Below the pieces are notes generated by a model. That model saw nothing but the letters and a program-made list of their open reading frames with translations. It did not search any database and had not been told where the DNA came from. The position numbers and the translations under genes were made by a program. From contig NZ_LMKB01000006.1 of the NCBI RefSeq assembly GCF_001421165.1, positions 90,112-154,111 on the forward strand: 64,000 nucleotides of DNA. Direction: 5' to 3'. Numbering within the stretch: position 1 is the first letter of the stretch; each line of letters starts with the position of its first letter. This DNA is from Frigoribacterium sp. Leaf8 (lineage in GTDB: Bacteria > Actinomycetota > Actinomycetes > Actinomycetales > Microbacteriaceae). Shown one piece after another: positions 7,533 through 17,000 of the stretch.

Positions 7533-9665
7533 TCAGGCTTCGAGGGCCTCGGTGAGCAAGGCGACGAGGGCCGAGAGCTGCACGTCGACGGAGTCGACGA
7601 CCTCGGAGTCGTCGCCGTCGAGTGCCCGGGCGGCGAGGCCGGCCTTGCTGTCGATCAGCTCGGCGATCTTCGTGTCGATCGTCTGCGCCGCGATGACGCG
7701 CCACGCCGTGACCGGCTCGGCCTGGCCGATGCGGTGCACGCGGTCGATGGCCTGCGTCTGCTCGGCGTCCGTCCACGACAACTCGGCCAGCACGACGTTC
7801 GAGGCGACCTGCAGGTTGAGCCCCACGCCGGCCGCGGTCAGCGAACAGACGACGACCTCGACCTCGGGGTCGTTCACGAAGGCGTCGATCTGGCGCTGAC
7901 GGACGGCCGGGGTCTGGTCGCCGCGGATCGAGGAGTACTTGATGCCCCGCTTGGCGAAGGTGGCCTCGGCGACGTCCATGACGTCGATGTGCTTGGCGAA
8001 GAACACCACCTTGCCGACGTTGCGGGCGAGCTGGGCGGTGTAGTCGGCGGCCAGGCCGGCCTTGGCCTGACCGATGCGGCGCACCATGCTGAAGACGTTC
8101 TCACCCGTGCTCGACGCGCTGGCGTCCTCGAGCTCCCACTTGGCGACCTGGCGGACGAGGTCGTGATCGATGCCCTCGACGCGGACGCCGGACGTGCGGG
8201 TGGTGAGCGCGGTGCGGTACTTCTGCACCATGCGGCGGGCCAGCTCGCGTTCGGCGTCGCGGATGGACCGGCCCACCTCGTCGTCGAGCTCGACCGGAAG
8301 GTCGGCGATGCGGCGGGCGGGGATGTCGGAGGCGACGTCGACCTTCTTGCGACGGACGATGCCGAGGTCGATCACGATCTCGCGCGCCGACGAGAAGAAC
8401 CCGGGGTCGGCGGGGGTCAGGCCGACCTCTTCGAGGCGCTCCATCAACTCGGCGGCGGGCTTCTTGTCGCCGATCCAGCCGAGGAACTCCCAGATGGCGC
8501 GGAAGTCCTCGATGTCGTTGATCAACGGGGTGCCGGTCAGCGCCATGAGCAGCGGGTGCGCGGTGCGCGACCGGATGCGCTGGGCGAGCTGCAGCACGTG
8601 CCGCGACCGCTGCGATTCTTTGTTCTTGATGAAGTGGGCCTCGTCGACGATCATGCCCTTGAAGCCGAGCTCGCCGAGCCAGCCGACGTGACGGTCGAGC
8701 ACCTCGTAGTTGACGATGACCACGTCGGCGAAGGCGTCGAGCTTCTCGCCGTCGCCGTGGATGACGGTCGCCGTGCGCGTCGGCGTCCACAGCTGGACCT
8801 CGCGGGCCCAGTTCGTCTTGACGACGTTGGGCACGACCACGAGCAGCGGGTACGCCGCGGCCGCCTGGGCGGCGAGCAGTGCCTGGGCGGTCTTGCCGAG
8901 GCCGGGCTCGTCGGCGAGCAGGTAGGTGCGGTGGCCCTGGCGGGCGGACTCGACGAGCTGTGCCTGGTGGTGCATCAGGGTGGCGCCCGCGGGGGCGTCG
9001 ACCGTGGTGGGCTCGGGCAGCGGCATGCAGGCCGAGCCTCCCCCGGCGCCGTACTCGAAGGACTTGAACAGGGGGCCGAAGAGCTCCCAGTTCGCGAGCC
9101 GGCGCGGGTGCGCCTCGCGGGCGACCTCGGCGAGCGCGAAGTCGGGCGGCAGGAACGGGTTCGCCAGCTGCCGCGAGATGACCGACTGCGGGACGACCTG
9201 TCGCTCGGAGGTCGGCGCGACCGGCGCGGCCTCGGTGACGATGATCTGCTGCTCGGGCTCGAGCTCGAGCCCGGCCGACATCTGCATGTCGCGCTTGAGC
9301 GTCTTGGCGGCCTCGCTGACCGTGGCCGCGTCGCCCAACAGGGTGATCAGCGACGTGTCGCGGGCGGCGGTCTTGGCCAGGATCTGGGCGACGCCGTCGA
9401 GGCGCTTCATCTGCTCGGCGCGCTCGGACTCGCTGATGGCCTTGTCGACCTTGACCCGGGCGCGTTCCTCGCGCATGAGCAGGGCGATGACCTGGAACTT
9501 GGTGCGGCTCGAGGGCTTCACCTGACCGCGTTGCGCGGCGGCCTCGACCTCGCGCACCGCACGGGCGAGGACGGGGATCAGCCCGTCGTTGTCGACCTCG
9601 CGGCGACGGTTCGGACGCTGGGCGGTGCGGGTACCACCCGATTGACGCTGGCCTGGTCGAGCCAA
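7533..9665 (-). CDS. SNF2-family DEAD/DEAH helicase
   Basis: A 710-residue ATP-driven DNA translocase of the SNF2 type. The N-terminal 200 residues are helical and charged and unlike the core. Motif I LADEPGLGKT lies near 247-256 and the DEAH box (VDEAH) near 335-339. The C-terminal RecA lobe ends with motif VI AIDRVHRIGQ near 640, which is diagnostic for SNF2 proteins. The start is set at a TTG at 9665 because GAGGAGGAGCC precedes it directly; codons farther upstream translate to Arg/Pro-rich nonsense. It lies alone, with a leader of about 300 nt. Its target (DNA repair, transcription recycling or defence) cannot be told; no nuclease or methylase partner is adjacent. Confidence 0.85.
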   Translation of the reverse strand: MARPGQRQSGGTRTAQRPNRRREVDNDGLIPVLARAVREVEAAAQRGQVKPSSRTKFQVIALLMREERARVKVDKAISESERAEQMKRLDGVAQILAKTAARDTSLITLLGDAATVSEAAKTLKRDMQMSAGLELEPEQQIIVTEAAPVAPTSERQVVPQSVISRQLANPFLPPDFALAEVAREAHPRRLANWELFGPLFKSFEYGAGGGSACMPLPEPTTVDAPAGATLMHHQAQLVESARQGHRTYLLADEPGLGKTAQALLAAQAAAAYPLLVVVPNVVKTNWAREVQLWTPTRTATVIHGDGEKLDAFADVVIVNYEVLDRHVGWLGELGFKGMIVDEAHFIKNKESQRSRHVLQLAQRIRSRTAHPLLMALTGTPLINDIEDFRAIWEFLGWIGDKKPAAELMERLEEVGLTPADPGFFSSAREIVIDLGIVRRKKVDVASDIPARRIADLPVELDDEVGRSIRDAERELARRMVQKYRTALTTRTSGVRVEGIDHDLVRQVAKWELEDASASSTGENVFSMVRRIGQAKAGLAADYTAQLARNVGKVVFFAKHIDVMDVAEATFAKRGIKYSSIRGDQTPAVRQRQIDAFVNDPEVEVVVCSLTAAGVGLNLQVASNVVLAELSWTDAEQTQAIDRVHRIGQAEPVTAWRVIAAQTIDTKIAELIDSKAGLAARALDGDDSEVVDSVDVQLSALVALLTEALEA

Positions 9666-10045
9666 GGCTCCTCCTCGTGGTCGACGCGGGACGTCGACGG
9701 TGCTGTGCCGCCGTGTCGGCGGAGGGTGCTGCGCGGGACGCCGAGAGGCTCGGCGACCCGGACGGACGACGACCGAGAGGGTCGCGCCGGATGCGTGCGG
9801 GGCGGGGTGCCGCGCGATGGACAGCTGTACCGGCTTCGCGACGGGCGACCTTCGTGGCGGGCAGTCCGACGACGGCACGTGCCCCGAAGCCCCGTCACGC
9901 CGAGGTGTCGACTCGCACCGGAGGAGGCGCGGACCGGAGAACACCCGGGCGGTGAAGCTGGGGACAGTTTACGCGTACGACGCGCCGGTACGCCACCAGC
10001 GCCTCCTCGTGTCCCGGGCCCAGGTGGCAACGGGCCGGCGACGCA
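9666..10045 (-). other. 380-nt gap, probable promoter and long leader of the helicase gene
   Basis: I see no convincing gene here. On the minus strand TAAACT at 9966-9971 is a good -10 hexamer for the helicase, which would give a leader of nearly 300 nt before the TTG start. Only short Arg/Pro-rich frames cross the gap. One GGAGGCGCG motif sits at 9923-9931. The leader could hold a regulatory structure, but I cannot identify one. Confidence 0.5.
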
Positions 10046-11518
10046 TCAGCCGCGACGACGCAGGCCGCGGGTCGCCGGCCCCTCGAGCACGCTGCCGTCG
10101 GCGGCGAACCGCGACCCGTGCAGCGGGCAGTCCCACGACCGTTCGGAGTCGTTCCAGGTGACGATCCCGACGAGGTGCGGGCAGATCGCCGAGACGGTGC
10201 AGACCTCGCCGTCGACGGTCGAGCGCGCGACGGGGGCGAAGCCGCCCGACCGGCCCACCTCCCCCTGGCCCTCGGCGGGTGCGACGGCGACCAGACGGCG
10301 GGTCATCGCCCCGGCCCAGCCCTTGGCCGCCCACCACGCGTCGGCCGCGTTGATGCCGATCCCCGACGCGATGGCGATCGGCGTCGTGACCCGCCCGTGC
10401 AGCGTGGTCATCCAGGGCTGCGGGTCGCCGAGCACGTCCGACACGAGGGTCATCGCGGCCTGGACCGCGTTCGTCAGCCCCCAGTGCTCGTAGCCGGTCG
10501 CCAGGTAGATGCGGCCTCGACCCCGCGGCAGCCAGCCGACGAACGGCACGTGGTGCGGCGTGCCGTAGTCCTGACCGCTCCACGAGTGGGTCGGCCGCGC
10601 ACCCGGCCAGTGGCGCGTCGTCCACTCGGCGAGGTCGTCGACCATCGCGATCGTCGAGGAGGCGCGACCCACCGGGTGCCGGTTGCCGCCGGTCACGAGG
10701 CGGTCGCCCACCGCGGAGAACGACCGGGTGGGACCGTCGACCGCCTGGTACATGCCGTCCGGCAGGTCGTCGACGCCCTCGAAGGCCAGGCCGTAGGAGC
10801 GCTCGCTGCGGAGCTTGGCGAAGTAGAGGCCGCGGTCGAGCACGGGGCTGCCCGTCGTGACGTGCACGCGGCGGCCGCGGACGTCGGGACCGTCGCTGTG
10901 GGTCACCGTCGGGTTCGTCGCGTCGACGCCGGTGACGCGCACCCCCTCGACGACGACGCCACCGAGCGCCCGGACGTCCGCCACGAGCGCGACGATCGCC
11001 TGCACGGGGTCGAACTGCGCCTGGTCGGGCAACCGGAGTCCGCCGGTCGTGCCGAACGGGAGGTCGAGGCCGAACTCCTTGACGACGGGGAGGCCGGCCT
11101 TCCTCGCGACGAGGTACTCGTCGTCGACCGTGGCGATCCCGGCCCGGGTCGTCGCGTAGCTGAAGGCGTCCCGGCGCTCGACCTCGACGCCGGCCTCGTC
11201 GAGGTAGTCGACCATCCAGTCGAAGCCCGCGCGGTTGGCCGCGACGTAGGCGTCGACGACGCTCTGGTAGGTGTTCGTGCGGATGCGCTGGAGCTGCCTG
11301 CCCTGCAGCAGCGACATCGACGCGGACCCGCTGCCGCTCGCGACGCTGCCGACCGTGCGCGCCTCCAGGACGGCGACCCGGTGACCGCGACGCGCGAACA
11401 GCAAGGCGGTGACGAGTCCGGTCAGGCCCCCGCCGACGATCACGTCGTCGTAGACGGTCTCGGGGTCGATCCTGTCGGTGGTGACGTCGGGAGCGGCGTC
11501 GAGCCAGGGTGACGGCAT
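10046..11518 (-). CDS. FAD-dependent oxidoreductase with C-terminal Rieske domain
   Basis: This 490-residue protein fuses a DAO-type flavoprotein to a Rieske [2Fe-2S] domain. The dinucleotide-binding motif VGGGLTG is near residues 28-34. Near the end CPH and CPLHG (Cys about 446 and 466, His about 448 and 469) supply the iron-sulfur ligands. Such fusions oxidise amines or amino acids and pass electrons to the cluster; the substrate is unknown. The ATG at 11518 is preceded by GGAGG. An upstream extension would be Arg/Pro-rich and unlikely. It lies behind the APH-like kinase gene on the same strand with a gap of about 110 nt, so cotranscription is possible. Confidence 0.85.
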   Translation of the reverse strand: MPSPWLDAAPDVTTDRIDPETVYDDVIVGGGLTGLVTALLFARRGHRVAVLEARTVGSVASGSGSASMSLLQGRQLQRIRTNTYQSVVDAYVAANRAGFDWMVDYLDEAGVEVERRDAFSYATTRAGIATVDDEYLVARKAGLPVVKEFGLDLPFGTTGGLRLPDQAQFDPVQAIVALVADVRALGGVVVEGVRVTGVDATNPTVTHSDGPDVRGRRVHVTTGSPVLDRGLYFAKLRSERSYGLAFEGVDDLPDGMYQAVDGPTRSFSAVGDRLVTGGNRHPVGRASSTIAMVDDLAEWTTRHWPGARPTHSWSGQDYGTPHHVPFVGWLPRGRGRIYLATGYEHWGLTNAVQAAMTLVSDVLGDPQPWMTTLHGRVTTPIAIASGIGINAADAWWAAKGWAGAMTRRLVAVAPAEGQGEVGRSGGFAPVARSTVDGEVCTVSAICPHLVGIVTWNDSERSWDCPLHGSRFAADGSVLEGPATRGLRRRG

Positions 11519-11627
11519 GGGGGCCTCCGGGTGCGCGGGTGGGTGCTGCGCGCCACGGTAGGCCCGTCCGCCCGTCCGTGGGTGCGCGGCGGACCCGTCC
11601 GTGGGTGGGCGGCGGAGGGACCGGCGG

Positions 11628-12824
11628 TCAGGCGGGGCGGGCGAGGGTGCCCGCGGCGGCACCGATCAGCTGGACGGCCTTGCGGCGGCCCGTGTCGGTG
11701 CCGAGCGTGGCCTGTCCGCCGGCGTGGGCGAGCAGCTGCGACGCGACGCCCGGCGCGAGCCGGTCGGCCAGGCCGGGCAGGCGTTCGACCCAGGCGCGCG
11801 TCACGTCGTCGGCGAGGCGTTCGCAGGCCCGGGCCTCGGCCTCGTCGCCGTTGCCCCGGTGCCACTGTCCCGTCACGACCAGATGGGCGACGAGGGCCGC
11901 CGCGTCGCGCGCCGGGTGCCCGAGCCCCGCGGTGTCGACGTCGAGCAGACCGGTGACCCGCCACGGCTCGGACGGGTGCACGAAGAGCTGCTCGAGGTGC
12001 AGGTCGCCGTGGATCACGGCGAGGGCGTCCGAGGCGGATGAGGCGCGGCGCCGGTCGATCTCGTCGTAGAGGCCGTCGATCTCGGTCGCCCGGTCGGGCA
12101 GCGCGGCGCGCAGCGTCGAGCGGTGCCAGGCTCCGTGGTCGAGGGCGTCGGACTGCGCCCGCGCCACCACGTCGACGCGGGCGATGCGCGTGCCGAGGTC
12201 GACCATCTGCTCGACGAACCGCGGGTCGTCGACGAGCTCGACGACGCGCTGCCCGGCCGGCACCCCCGGGACGCGTTCGAGGACGAGCAGGCCGTCCGCC
12301 CGCGAGGCGAGCACGGCGGGCACCGGCAGCCCCTGCGCCCGGAACGCCTCGTGCAGGGCGACGATCGGTGCCACCCGGTCGGGGCGGACCACCTTGAGGA
12401 AGACGGTGGTCTCGGCGGCGTCGAGTCGGATGACGGCGCGCTTGCCGGGTCGGTACGCCGCGACGCTCAGCCGCGGTTCGGTGACGACGACGCCGAGCGC
12501 CGCGAGCGCGTCGGCCACCCGGTCGGGATACGTGGCCCCGGCGAGCGCCGGCAGCATCGGGTCGGCCGGGTAGGCCCAGACGGCGAGCGGCTGACCGGTG
12601 TTCGGGTCGCGGGTGAGCACCGAGGACTCGTCGGCGGCCCGGGTGTCGGTGTCGATGAAGGTCAGCACGGTCGAGGTCGCGCCGACCGGGTCGACCGTGT
12701 CGACCTCGTAGCCGTAGAGGAACCCGGCGCCCGAGGGCTCGACCGAGTGGGGTCGGAAGGCGACGACGGTCAGCCCCGAGTTCGCGAACGCGGCGGGGAG
12801 CACCTCGGCGGAGTTGGGCCACAC
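11628..12824 (-). CDS. APH/choline-kinase-like phosphotransferase
   Basis: A 398-residue kinase of the aminoglycoside phosphotransferase fold. The catalytic loop IHGDLHLEQL lies near residues 268-277 and the metal-binding LLDVDTAG about 18 residues later. The kinase core starts near residue 100, after an N-terminal segment without a recognised domain. It resembles the maltokinase active site, but the N-terminal cap of maltokinase is absent, so a different small-molecule alcohol is the likely acceptor. The GTG at 12824 has no good ribosome site, and the true start is uncertain. It diverges from the FUSC gene. Confidence 0.75.
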   Translation of the reverse strand: MWPNSAEVLPAAFANSGLTVVAFRPHSVEPSGAGFLYGYEVDTVDPVGATSTVLTFIDTDTRAADESSVLTRDPNTGQPLAVWAYPADPMLPALAGATYPDRVADALAALGVVVTEPRLSVAAYRPGKRAVIRLDAAETTVFLKVVRPDRVAPIVALHEAFRAQGLPVPAVLASRADGLLVLERVPGVPAGQRVVELVDDPRFVEQMVDLGTRIARVDVVARAQSDALDHGAWHRSTLRAALPDRATEIDGLYDEIDRRRASSASDALAVIHGDLHLEQLFVHPSEPWRVTGLLDVDTAGLGHPARDAAALVAHLVVTGQWHRGNGDEAEARACERLADDVTRAWVERLPGLADRLAPGVASQLLAHAGGQATLGTDTGRRKAVQLIGAAAGTLARPA

Positions 12825-12943
12825 GAGGAGGCAGTCAACCAGCAGCCGGACCGATCGGTGGGGAGGCGCGGGCGGGGTGACCGTTTCGTGACCTGTCGCG
12901 ACGTCGCGACGCGGGCGGCGCCTCCCCGTCTACCCTGGAGGGC

Positions 12944-14020
12944 GTGAAGGTCGTCTCGCGCATCCGGCAGACGAAGCGCACGCCCCTGCTCCAGGTGGTG
13001 AAGACGAGCGTCGCGGTGATGGCGGCCTGGTTCGCCTCGGTGGCCCTGTTGCAGCAGCCCCTGCCGATCTTCGCCGCGATCGCGGCCCTGCTCGTGGTGC
13101 TGCCGAGCGTCAACCAGTCGTTCGTGCGCGGCCTCGAGCGCAGCGTCGGCGTCATCGCCGGCGTGCTCATCGCCTTCGCGGCCGGCCAGCTGTTCGGCGA
13201 CGCGACCTGGATCGTGCTGGCGATCGTCGTGGTGAGCCTGCTCGTGGCCTGGGCCTTCCGGCTCACGCCGAGCTCGGCGAACCAGGTGCCGATCTCGGCG
13301 ATGCTCGTGTTGGCGATCGGCGCCCAGACCCCCGACTACGCGCTCGACCGGGTGCTCGAGACGATCATCGGTGCGGCCATCGCGCTCGCGATCAACGCGT
13401 TGATCGTGCCTCCCGTCGCCCTCGCCCCCGCGCACCTCGCCGTCGGACGGCTCGCGCGCGACATCGCGTCCGTGCTCGACGAGACCGCCGCCGTGCTCGA
13501 CGAACCGGTCGACGGGTCGCGGCTCGCCACGGGCCTGACCAGGGCCCGCGAGCTCAGGGTGGCCCAGGCCCGGGCGGTCGACGCGGTCACCGCGGGCGAG
13601 GAGAGCCTCCAGCTCAACCCCCGTGCGAGCCGCAACCGCAGCGTCCTCGAGGCCGACGCGGCGCTGCTGCGGCGCCTCACCGTGCTCGTCAACCGGGTGG
13701 TCGGCATGGTGCGGTCGGTCCACGACAACTACGACCCCCGGCTGTCCGACGACCCCGTGGTGCAGAGCATCGCCGAAGACCTCCGACGAGCCGCCCACGA
13801 CGTGCGCCTGCTGGCGCGGACCACCGAGGAGGCGCTGCCGGCCGGGCGCGCCTCCCGCCTCCCCGACGCCACCGGCGGTCCCGCGACGGGCACCGGGCAC
13901 GACGACGGCCCGGCGCTCACGTCGCCGGTGAGCGTGCTGCGCCCCGACCCGGACAACTGGGTGCTGGTCGGGTCGCTGCTCGAGGACCTGCGCCGCGTGC
14001 GCGAGGAGATCATCGGGTAG
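12944..14020 (+). CDS. FUSC/aromatic-acid-exporter-like membrane protein
   Basis: A 358-residue inner-membrane protein. The first 155 residues hold about five hydrophobic helices (for example VAVMAAWFASVALL and WIVLAIVVVSLLVAW), followed by a cytosolic helical region and a Gly/Asp-rich tail. This matches the FUSC/ArAE family of efflux proteins for aromatic or other small acids, in a shorter actinobacterial form. The GTG at 12944 has TACCCT at 12931-12936, 7 nt before it, with GGAGG between. The next gene follows its stop by 9 nt and may be cotranscribed. The substrate is unknown. Confidence 0.75.
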   Translation: MKVVSRIRQTKRTPLLQVVKTSVAVMAAWFASVALLQQPLPIFAAIAALLVVLPSVNQSFVRGLERSVGVIAGVLIAFAAGQLFGDATWIVLAIVVVSLLVAWAFRLTPSSANQVPISAMLVLAIGAQTPDYALDRVLETIIGAAIALAINALIVPPVALAPAHLAVGRLARDIASVLDETAAVLDEPVDGSRLATGLTRARELRVAQARAVDAVTAGEESLQLNPRASRNRSVLEADAALLRRLTVLVNRVVGMVRSVHDNYDPRLSDDPVVQSIAEDLRRAAHDVRLLARTTEEALPAGRASRLPDATGGPATGTGHDDGPALTSPVSVLRPDPDNWVLVGSLLEDLRRVREEIIG

Positions 14021-14029
14021 CATCCGACG

Positions 14030-14986
14030 ATGCGACGGGGCCGGGCGACAGGGGTGGCCGACCCGACCCTCGACCGCTACGCCCCGTTCGCGCTGGTGAC
14101 CGAGCCCGGTGCCCTCGGGCTCACCCGCTCGATGATCGAGACGGCACACGGCCGGACGGTCGTGCACCACGCGACGGCGTCGGCCGACCGGTCCTCGCGC
14201 CGCCGGGCGACCGTCCTGCTGCACGGGGCGGCTGGTTCGTGGACGACGTGGACCCCCCTGCTGCAGGCCGCCCGCGAGGTGGACGCGGTCGTCTCCCGCC
14301 CGGTGCTGATCGACCTGCCGGGGTGGGGCGCCTCGCCCGAGCCGGACCCGGGCCTCGACGTCGAGTCGGCCGCCGCCGTGGTGGTCGAGGTCGCCGAGGC
14401 GCTGGGCGTCACCGAGTTCGACCTCGTCGGACACTCGATGGGCGCGTTCGTCGCCCTGCACCTGGCCGCCGTCCGACCCGACCTCGTGCTCAGCGTCTCG
14501 GTCGTGTCGGTCACGTCCTTCTCGGCGATCGACGCCGTGACGCACCCGGTGCGAGGCCTCGTGCGGTTGCCGGCCTTCACGCTGCTGCGGGCGGCGTTCG
14601 GGGTGCTGCCCCGCGCCTCCGCGTCCCTCTTGCGCGGCGCGGCCCGCATCGGACTGCTGCGAGCGCTGTCGTCGCCCGTGTTCCGCCACGTCGACCGCGT
14701 CCCGCGCTCGGTGCTCGAGGCGTTCGTGGCCGAGCTCAGGCCCCGGGGCTTCCTGGCGGCCTCGAGGTCGGGGCAGGGGTACGACGCGACCCGGTGGCGA
14801 GGCATCGAGTGCGACGTCGCCGCCGTCAGCGGAGCCGACGACGTCTTCGCCCGGTCGTCCGACCTCGACCGCCTGGCCGGCGTCGTGCGGCACGCCCGGA
14901 CGACCCTCCTCGCCGACTGCGGGCACTTCGCCCACGTCGAACGGCCCCACGAGACCTTGCGGGCCCTCGGCTGGGTGGAGGGCTAG
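14030..14986 (+). CDS. Alpha/beta hydrolase
   Basis: A 318-residue alpha/beta-hydrolase-fold protein. The nucleophile elbow G134-H-S136-M-G138, an acid in GADD (about 268-271) and the catalytic His in CGHFAH (near 299) form a full triad. HGAAGS near 65-70 gives the oxyanion loop. The substrate (ester, epoxide or amide) cannot be read from the sequence. TAGCAT at 14018-14023 lies 6 nt before the ATG, but it overlaps the stop codon of the upstream gene, so readthrough from that gene is equally likely. Its TAG stop overlaps the stop of the convergent gene in a shared CTAG. Confidence 0.8.
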   Translation: MRRGRATGVADPTLDRYAPFALVTEPGALGLTRSMIETAHGRTVVHHATASADRSSRRRATVLLHGAAGSWTTWTPLLQAAREVDAVVSRPVLIDLPGWGASPEPDPGLDVESAAAVVVEVAEALGVTEFDLVGHSMGAFVALHLAAVRPDLVLSVSVVSVTSFSAIDAVTHPVRGLVRLPAFTLLRAAFGVLPRASASLLRGAARIGLLRALSSPVFRHVDRVPRSVLEAFVAELRPRGFLAASRSGQGYDATRWRGIECDVAAVSGADDVFARSSDLDRLAGVVRHARTTLLADCGHFAHVERPHETLRALGWVEG

Positions 14987-15723
14987 GACGCCTCGGCCGA
15001 CGCCGCCGAGCCCGCCCCGGCCCCGACCTCGCGCACGATCATCGCGACGCACCGCGCGTGGCCCAGCGGCCGGAAGTGGCCGTCGACCGGGAACTCAAGG
15101 TTGACGGCCCCCGGCAGGACGCTGCCCTCGGTGACGTGGGCGTCGAACCGCGACGCCATCGACGTGATGGTCCCGTTCGCCTCACGCTGTCCGGCGAGCC
15201 GCAACAGGTCGGCGTCCCGGGGCGAGAAGGGCCTCAGCGCCCTGACCGGCAGCACCCTCGCCCAGCGCGACCCCGAGAAGGGACTGTTGACCGTCACCAT
15301 GCGGGTGATGCGTCGCTCGGCGTCGGTCGAGACCATCATCGTCTTCCCGACGAGCCCGCCCTTGCTGTGGGCCAGCACGACGACGTCCCGCAGGTCGTGG
15401 GCGTCGAGGATGCGTTGGGCCACCTCGGCGGTGGCCGCGATCGGACGACGGTTGTGGCCCATGCCGGGCACCACGACGATCGGGTGACCCCGATCGTTCA
15501 GCCGGTCGGCCACGGGACGGAGGAAGCGCCAGGTCTCGTAGACGCCGGGCAGCAGCAGGACGGGCTCACGGCCGCCGTCCCGGTAGCGACGCGGCACCAC
15601 CCGGCCCGACCGCGGGACGAGGTGCACCCACCAGACGTACCGGTAGTCGAGCACGACCGTGCGGACGAAGCGCCAGAGGCCGACCCGGCGACGTCCGTGG
15701 CCGCGCGACGGTGTGGAGCTCAT
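14983..15723 (-). CDS. Lipase-like alpha/beta hydrolase
   Basis: A 246-residue alpha/beta hydrolase with the nucleophile elbow AHSKGG (Ser 120), preceded by a PGVYETW oxyanion region near 59-65. The residue after Ser is Lys rather than the usual Met or Gln, as in triacylglycerol-lipase-like and PGAP1-type enzymes. An N-terminal basic-aromatic segment (about 15-35) could touch the membrane. TAGCGT at 15730-15735 (complement) lies 6 nt before the ATG, so a leaderless mRNA is likely. It converges on the other hydrolase with overlapping stop codons. Confidence 0.78.
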   Translation of the reverse strand: MSSTPSRGHGRRRVGLWRFVRTVVLDYRYVWWVHLVPRSGRVVPRRYRDGGREPVLLLPGVYETWRFLRPVADRLNDRGHPIVVVPGMGHNRRPIAATAEVAQRILDAHDLRDVVVLAHSKGGLVGKTMMVSTDAERRITRMVTVNSPFSGSRWARVLPVRALRPFSPRDADLLRLAGQREANGTITSMASRFDAHVTEGSVLPGAVNLEFPVDGHFRPLGHARCVAMIVREVGAGAGSAASAEAS

Positions 15724-15742
15724 GCCGCCACGCTAGGCGACG

Positions 15743-16117
15743 TCAGGCGGCGGTGCCCACCAGGGGCAGTTCGCCCCAGGGCTCGCCCTCCGGCCAGGCG
15801 ATCGACTCGACCGCGGCCCGGGCCATCTCGAGCGTGACGTCCCAGCGGCCACAGATCGACGCCCACGGCGGCGGGAACTCCGACGCGTCGTCGAGCAGCG
15901 CCAGGGCGAGTCGCCCGAGCCCCGCGCGGGCGGCCGCGCTCGCCGCGTCCGGCAGGGAGTCGGTCAGCCCGTGGACGACCCTCACCCGGTGGGCGAAGTC
16001 CATCTGCTCGATGTCGTCGAACGCCCCCCAGGCGCTCTCGATCTCTCGTCGCAGCCTCGTGATCTCGACCGCGTCGAAACCGTGACGGTCGGCGCGTCCG
16101 GGTACCGCTCGTGCCAT
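15743..16117 (-). CDS. Hypothetical protein
   Basis: A 124-residue acidic, soluble, mostly helical protein that I do not recognise. Tryptophans are frequent (for example in SIAWPEGEPWGELP at the end). The ATG at 16117 is used because GAGGGGGG precedes it. The codon pattern is typical of the genome. It lies just upstream of the lipase-like gene on the same strand, 19 nt apart, but that gene appears to have its own promoter. Confidence 0.6.
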   Translation of the reverse strand: MARAVPGRADRHGFDAVEITRLRREIESAWGAFDDIEQMDFAHRVRVVHGLTDSLPDAASAAARAGLGRLALALLDDASEFPPPWASICGRWDVTLEMARAAVESIAWPEGEPWGELPLVGTAA

Positions 16118-16446
16118 GTCAGCCCCCCTCAGAGCATGGCCACGGATCGGGTACCCACGGCCGGGCGTCGGCTTCGGTGCCGATGCAGGCGAACATACCA
16201 TCCAGTACGGTCCGGGCTCCAGCACCCTCGATCACGAGTCGATCACGGCGGCGAGCGACCCCTTGGACCGGCTCGGGACGGCATGCGCCGGCGACCCCTC
16301 GGGCCGACGCGCCCCGGCGTCCCCACCCGTCGTCGGTCGAGCTGTCCCCCGAAGGCTGAGCCGTCGCCCGGGCCCACGGTCTACCGTCCACGTCGCACCC
16401 ACCGGTGCGACGACTCCGCACGAACCCACGACGAACGGGAGACATC

Positions 16447-16986
16447 ATGTTCCAGGGATCCGACCAACTCCGCGACAACATGCAGAAGGTCCTCGTCGAC
16501 CTCATCGAGCTGCACGTCCAGGGCAAGCAGGCGCACTGGAACCTGCTCGGCTCGAACTTCCGCGACCTCCACCTGCAGCTCGACGAGATCGTCGACGCGG
16601 CCCGCGAGTTCAGCGACGAGGTGGCCGAGCGCATGCGCGCCGTCTACCTGATCCCCGACGGCCGCACCTCGACCGTCACCCGCGGCACGAGCCTGCCCGA
16701 GTTCCCCGCGGGCCCCGTCGAGACCACCGCGGTGGTCGACCTCATCGTCGACCGCATGTACGCCGTCACCGGCACGATGCGCACGGTCCACGACGACGTC
16801 GACGACGAGGACCCCACGACGGCCGACGTGCTGCACAGCATCCTCGAGCGCCTCGAGCAGCTCGCCTGGATGACCGGCGCCGAGAACCGCCACCCCGAGA
16901 AGGACGCCCGCCAGGACGACACGCGTCAGCGTGACGAGGACGCCGCGGCCGAGGGCCTCGACCGCGTCGGCGCCGTCGCCAACTGA
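16447..16986 (+). CDS. dps: Dps family DNA-binding ferritin
   Basis: A 179-residue Dps protein, which forms 12-subunit shells that oxidise iron with peroxide and coat DNA in starved or oxidised cells. H30, H42, D57 and E61 fall exactly on the conserved inter-subunit ferroxidase positions of the family. The C-terminus carries an acidic/charged tail (about 150-179) instead of a Lys-rich tail, so DNA binding may be weak. The ATG at 16447 follows GGGAG. A strong hairpin separates it from the downstream reductase gene. Confidence 0.88.
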   Translation: MFQGSDQLRDNMQKVLVDLIELHVQGKQAHWNLLGSNFRDLHLQLDEIVDAAREFSDEVAERMRAVYLIPDGRTSTVTRGTSLPEFPAGPVETTAVVDLIVDRMYAVTGTMRTVHDDVDDEDPTTADVLHSILERLEQLAWMTGAENRHPEKDARQDDTRQRDEDAAAEGLDRVGAVAN

Positions 16987-17000
16987 CCCGACCACCTCAC

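Noticed and set aside
9677-10161. Small plus-strand genes in the helicase leader gap
   Set aside because: Cys/Arg/Gly-rich translations with no ribosome site, and the frame runs into the flavin-Rieske gene.
7386-10493. Long plus-strand frame over the helicase
   Set aside because: The translation is low-complexity and runs over the well-supported SNF2 gene and the decamer array.
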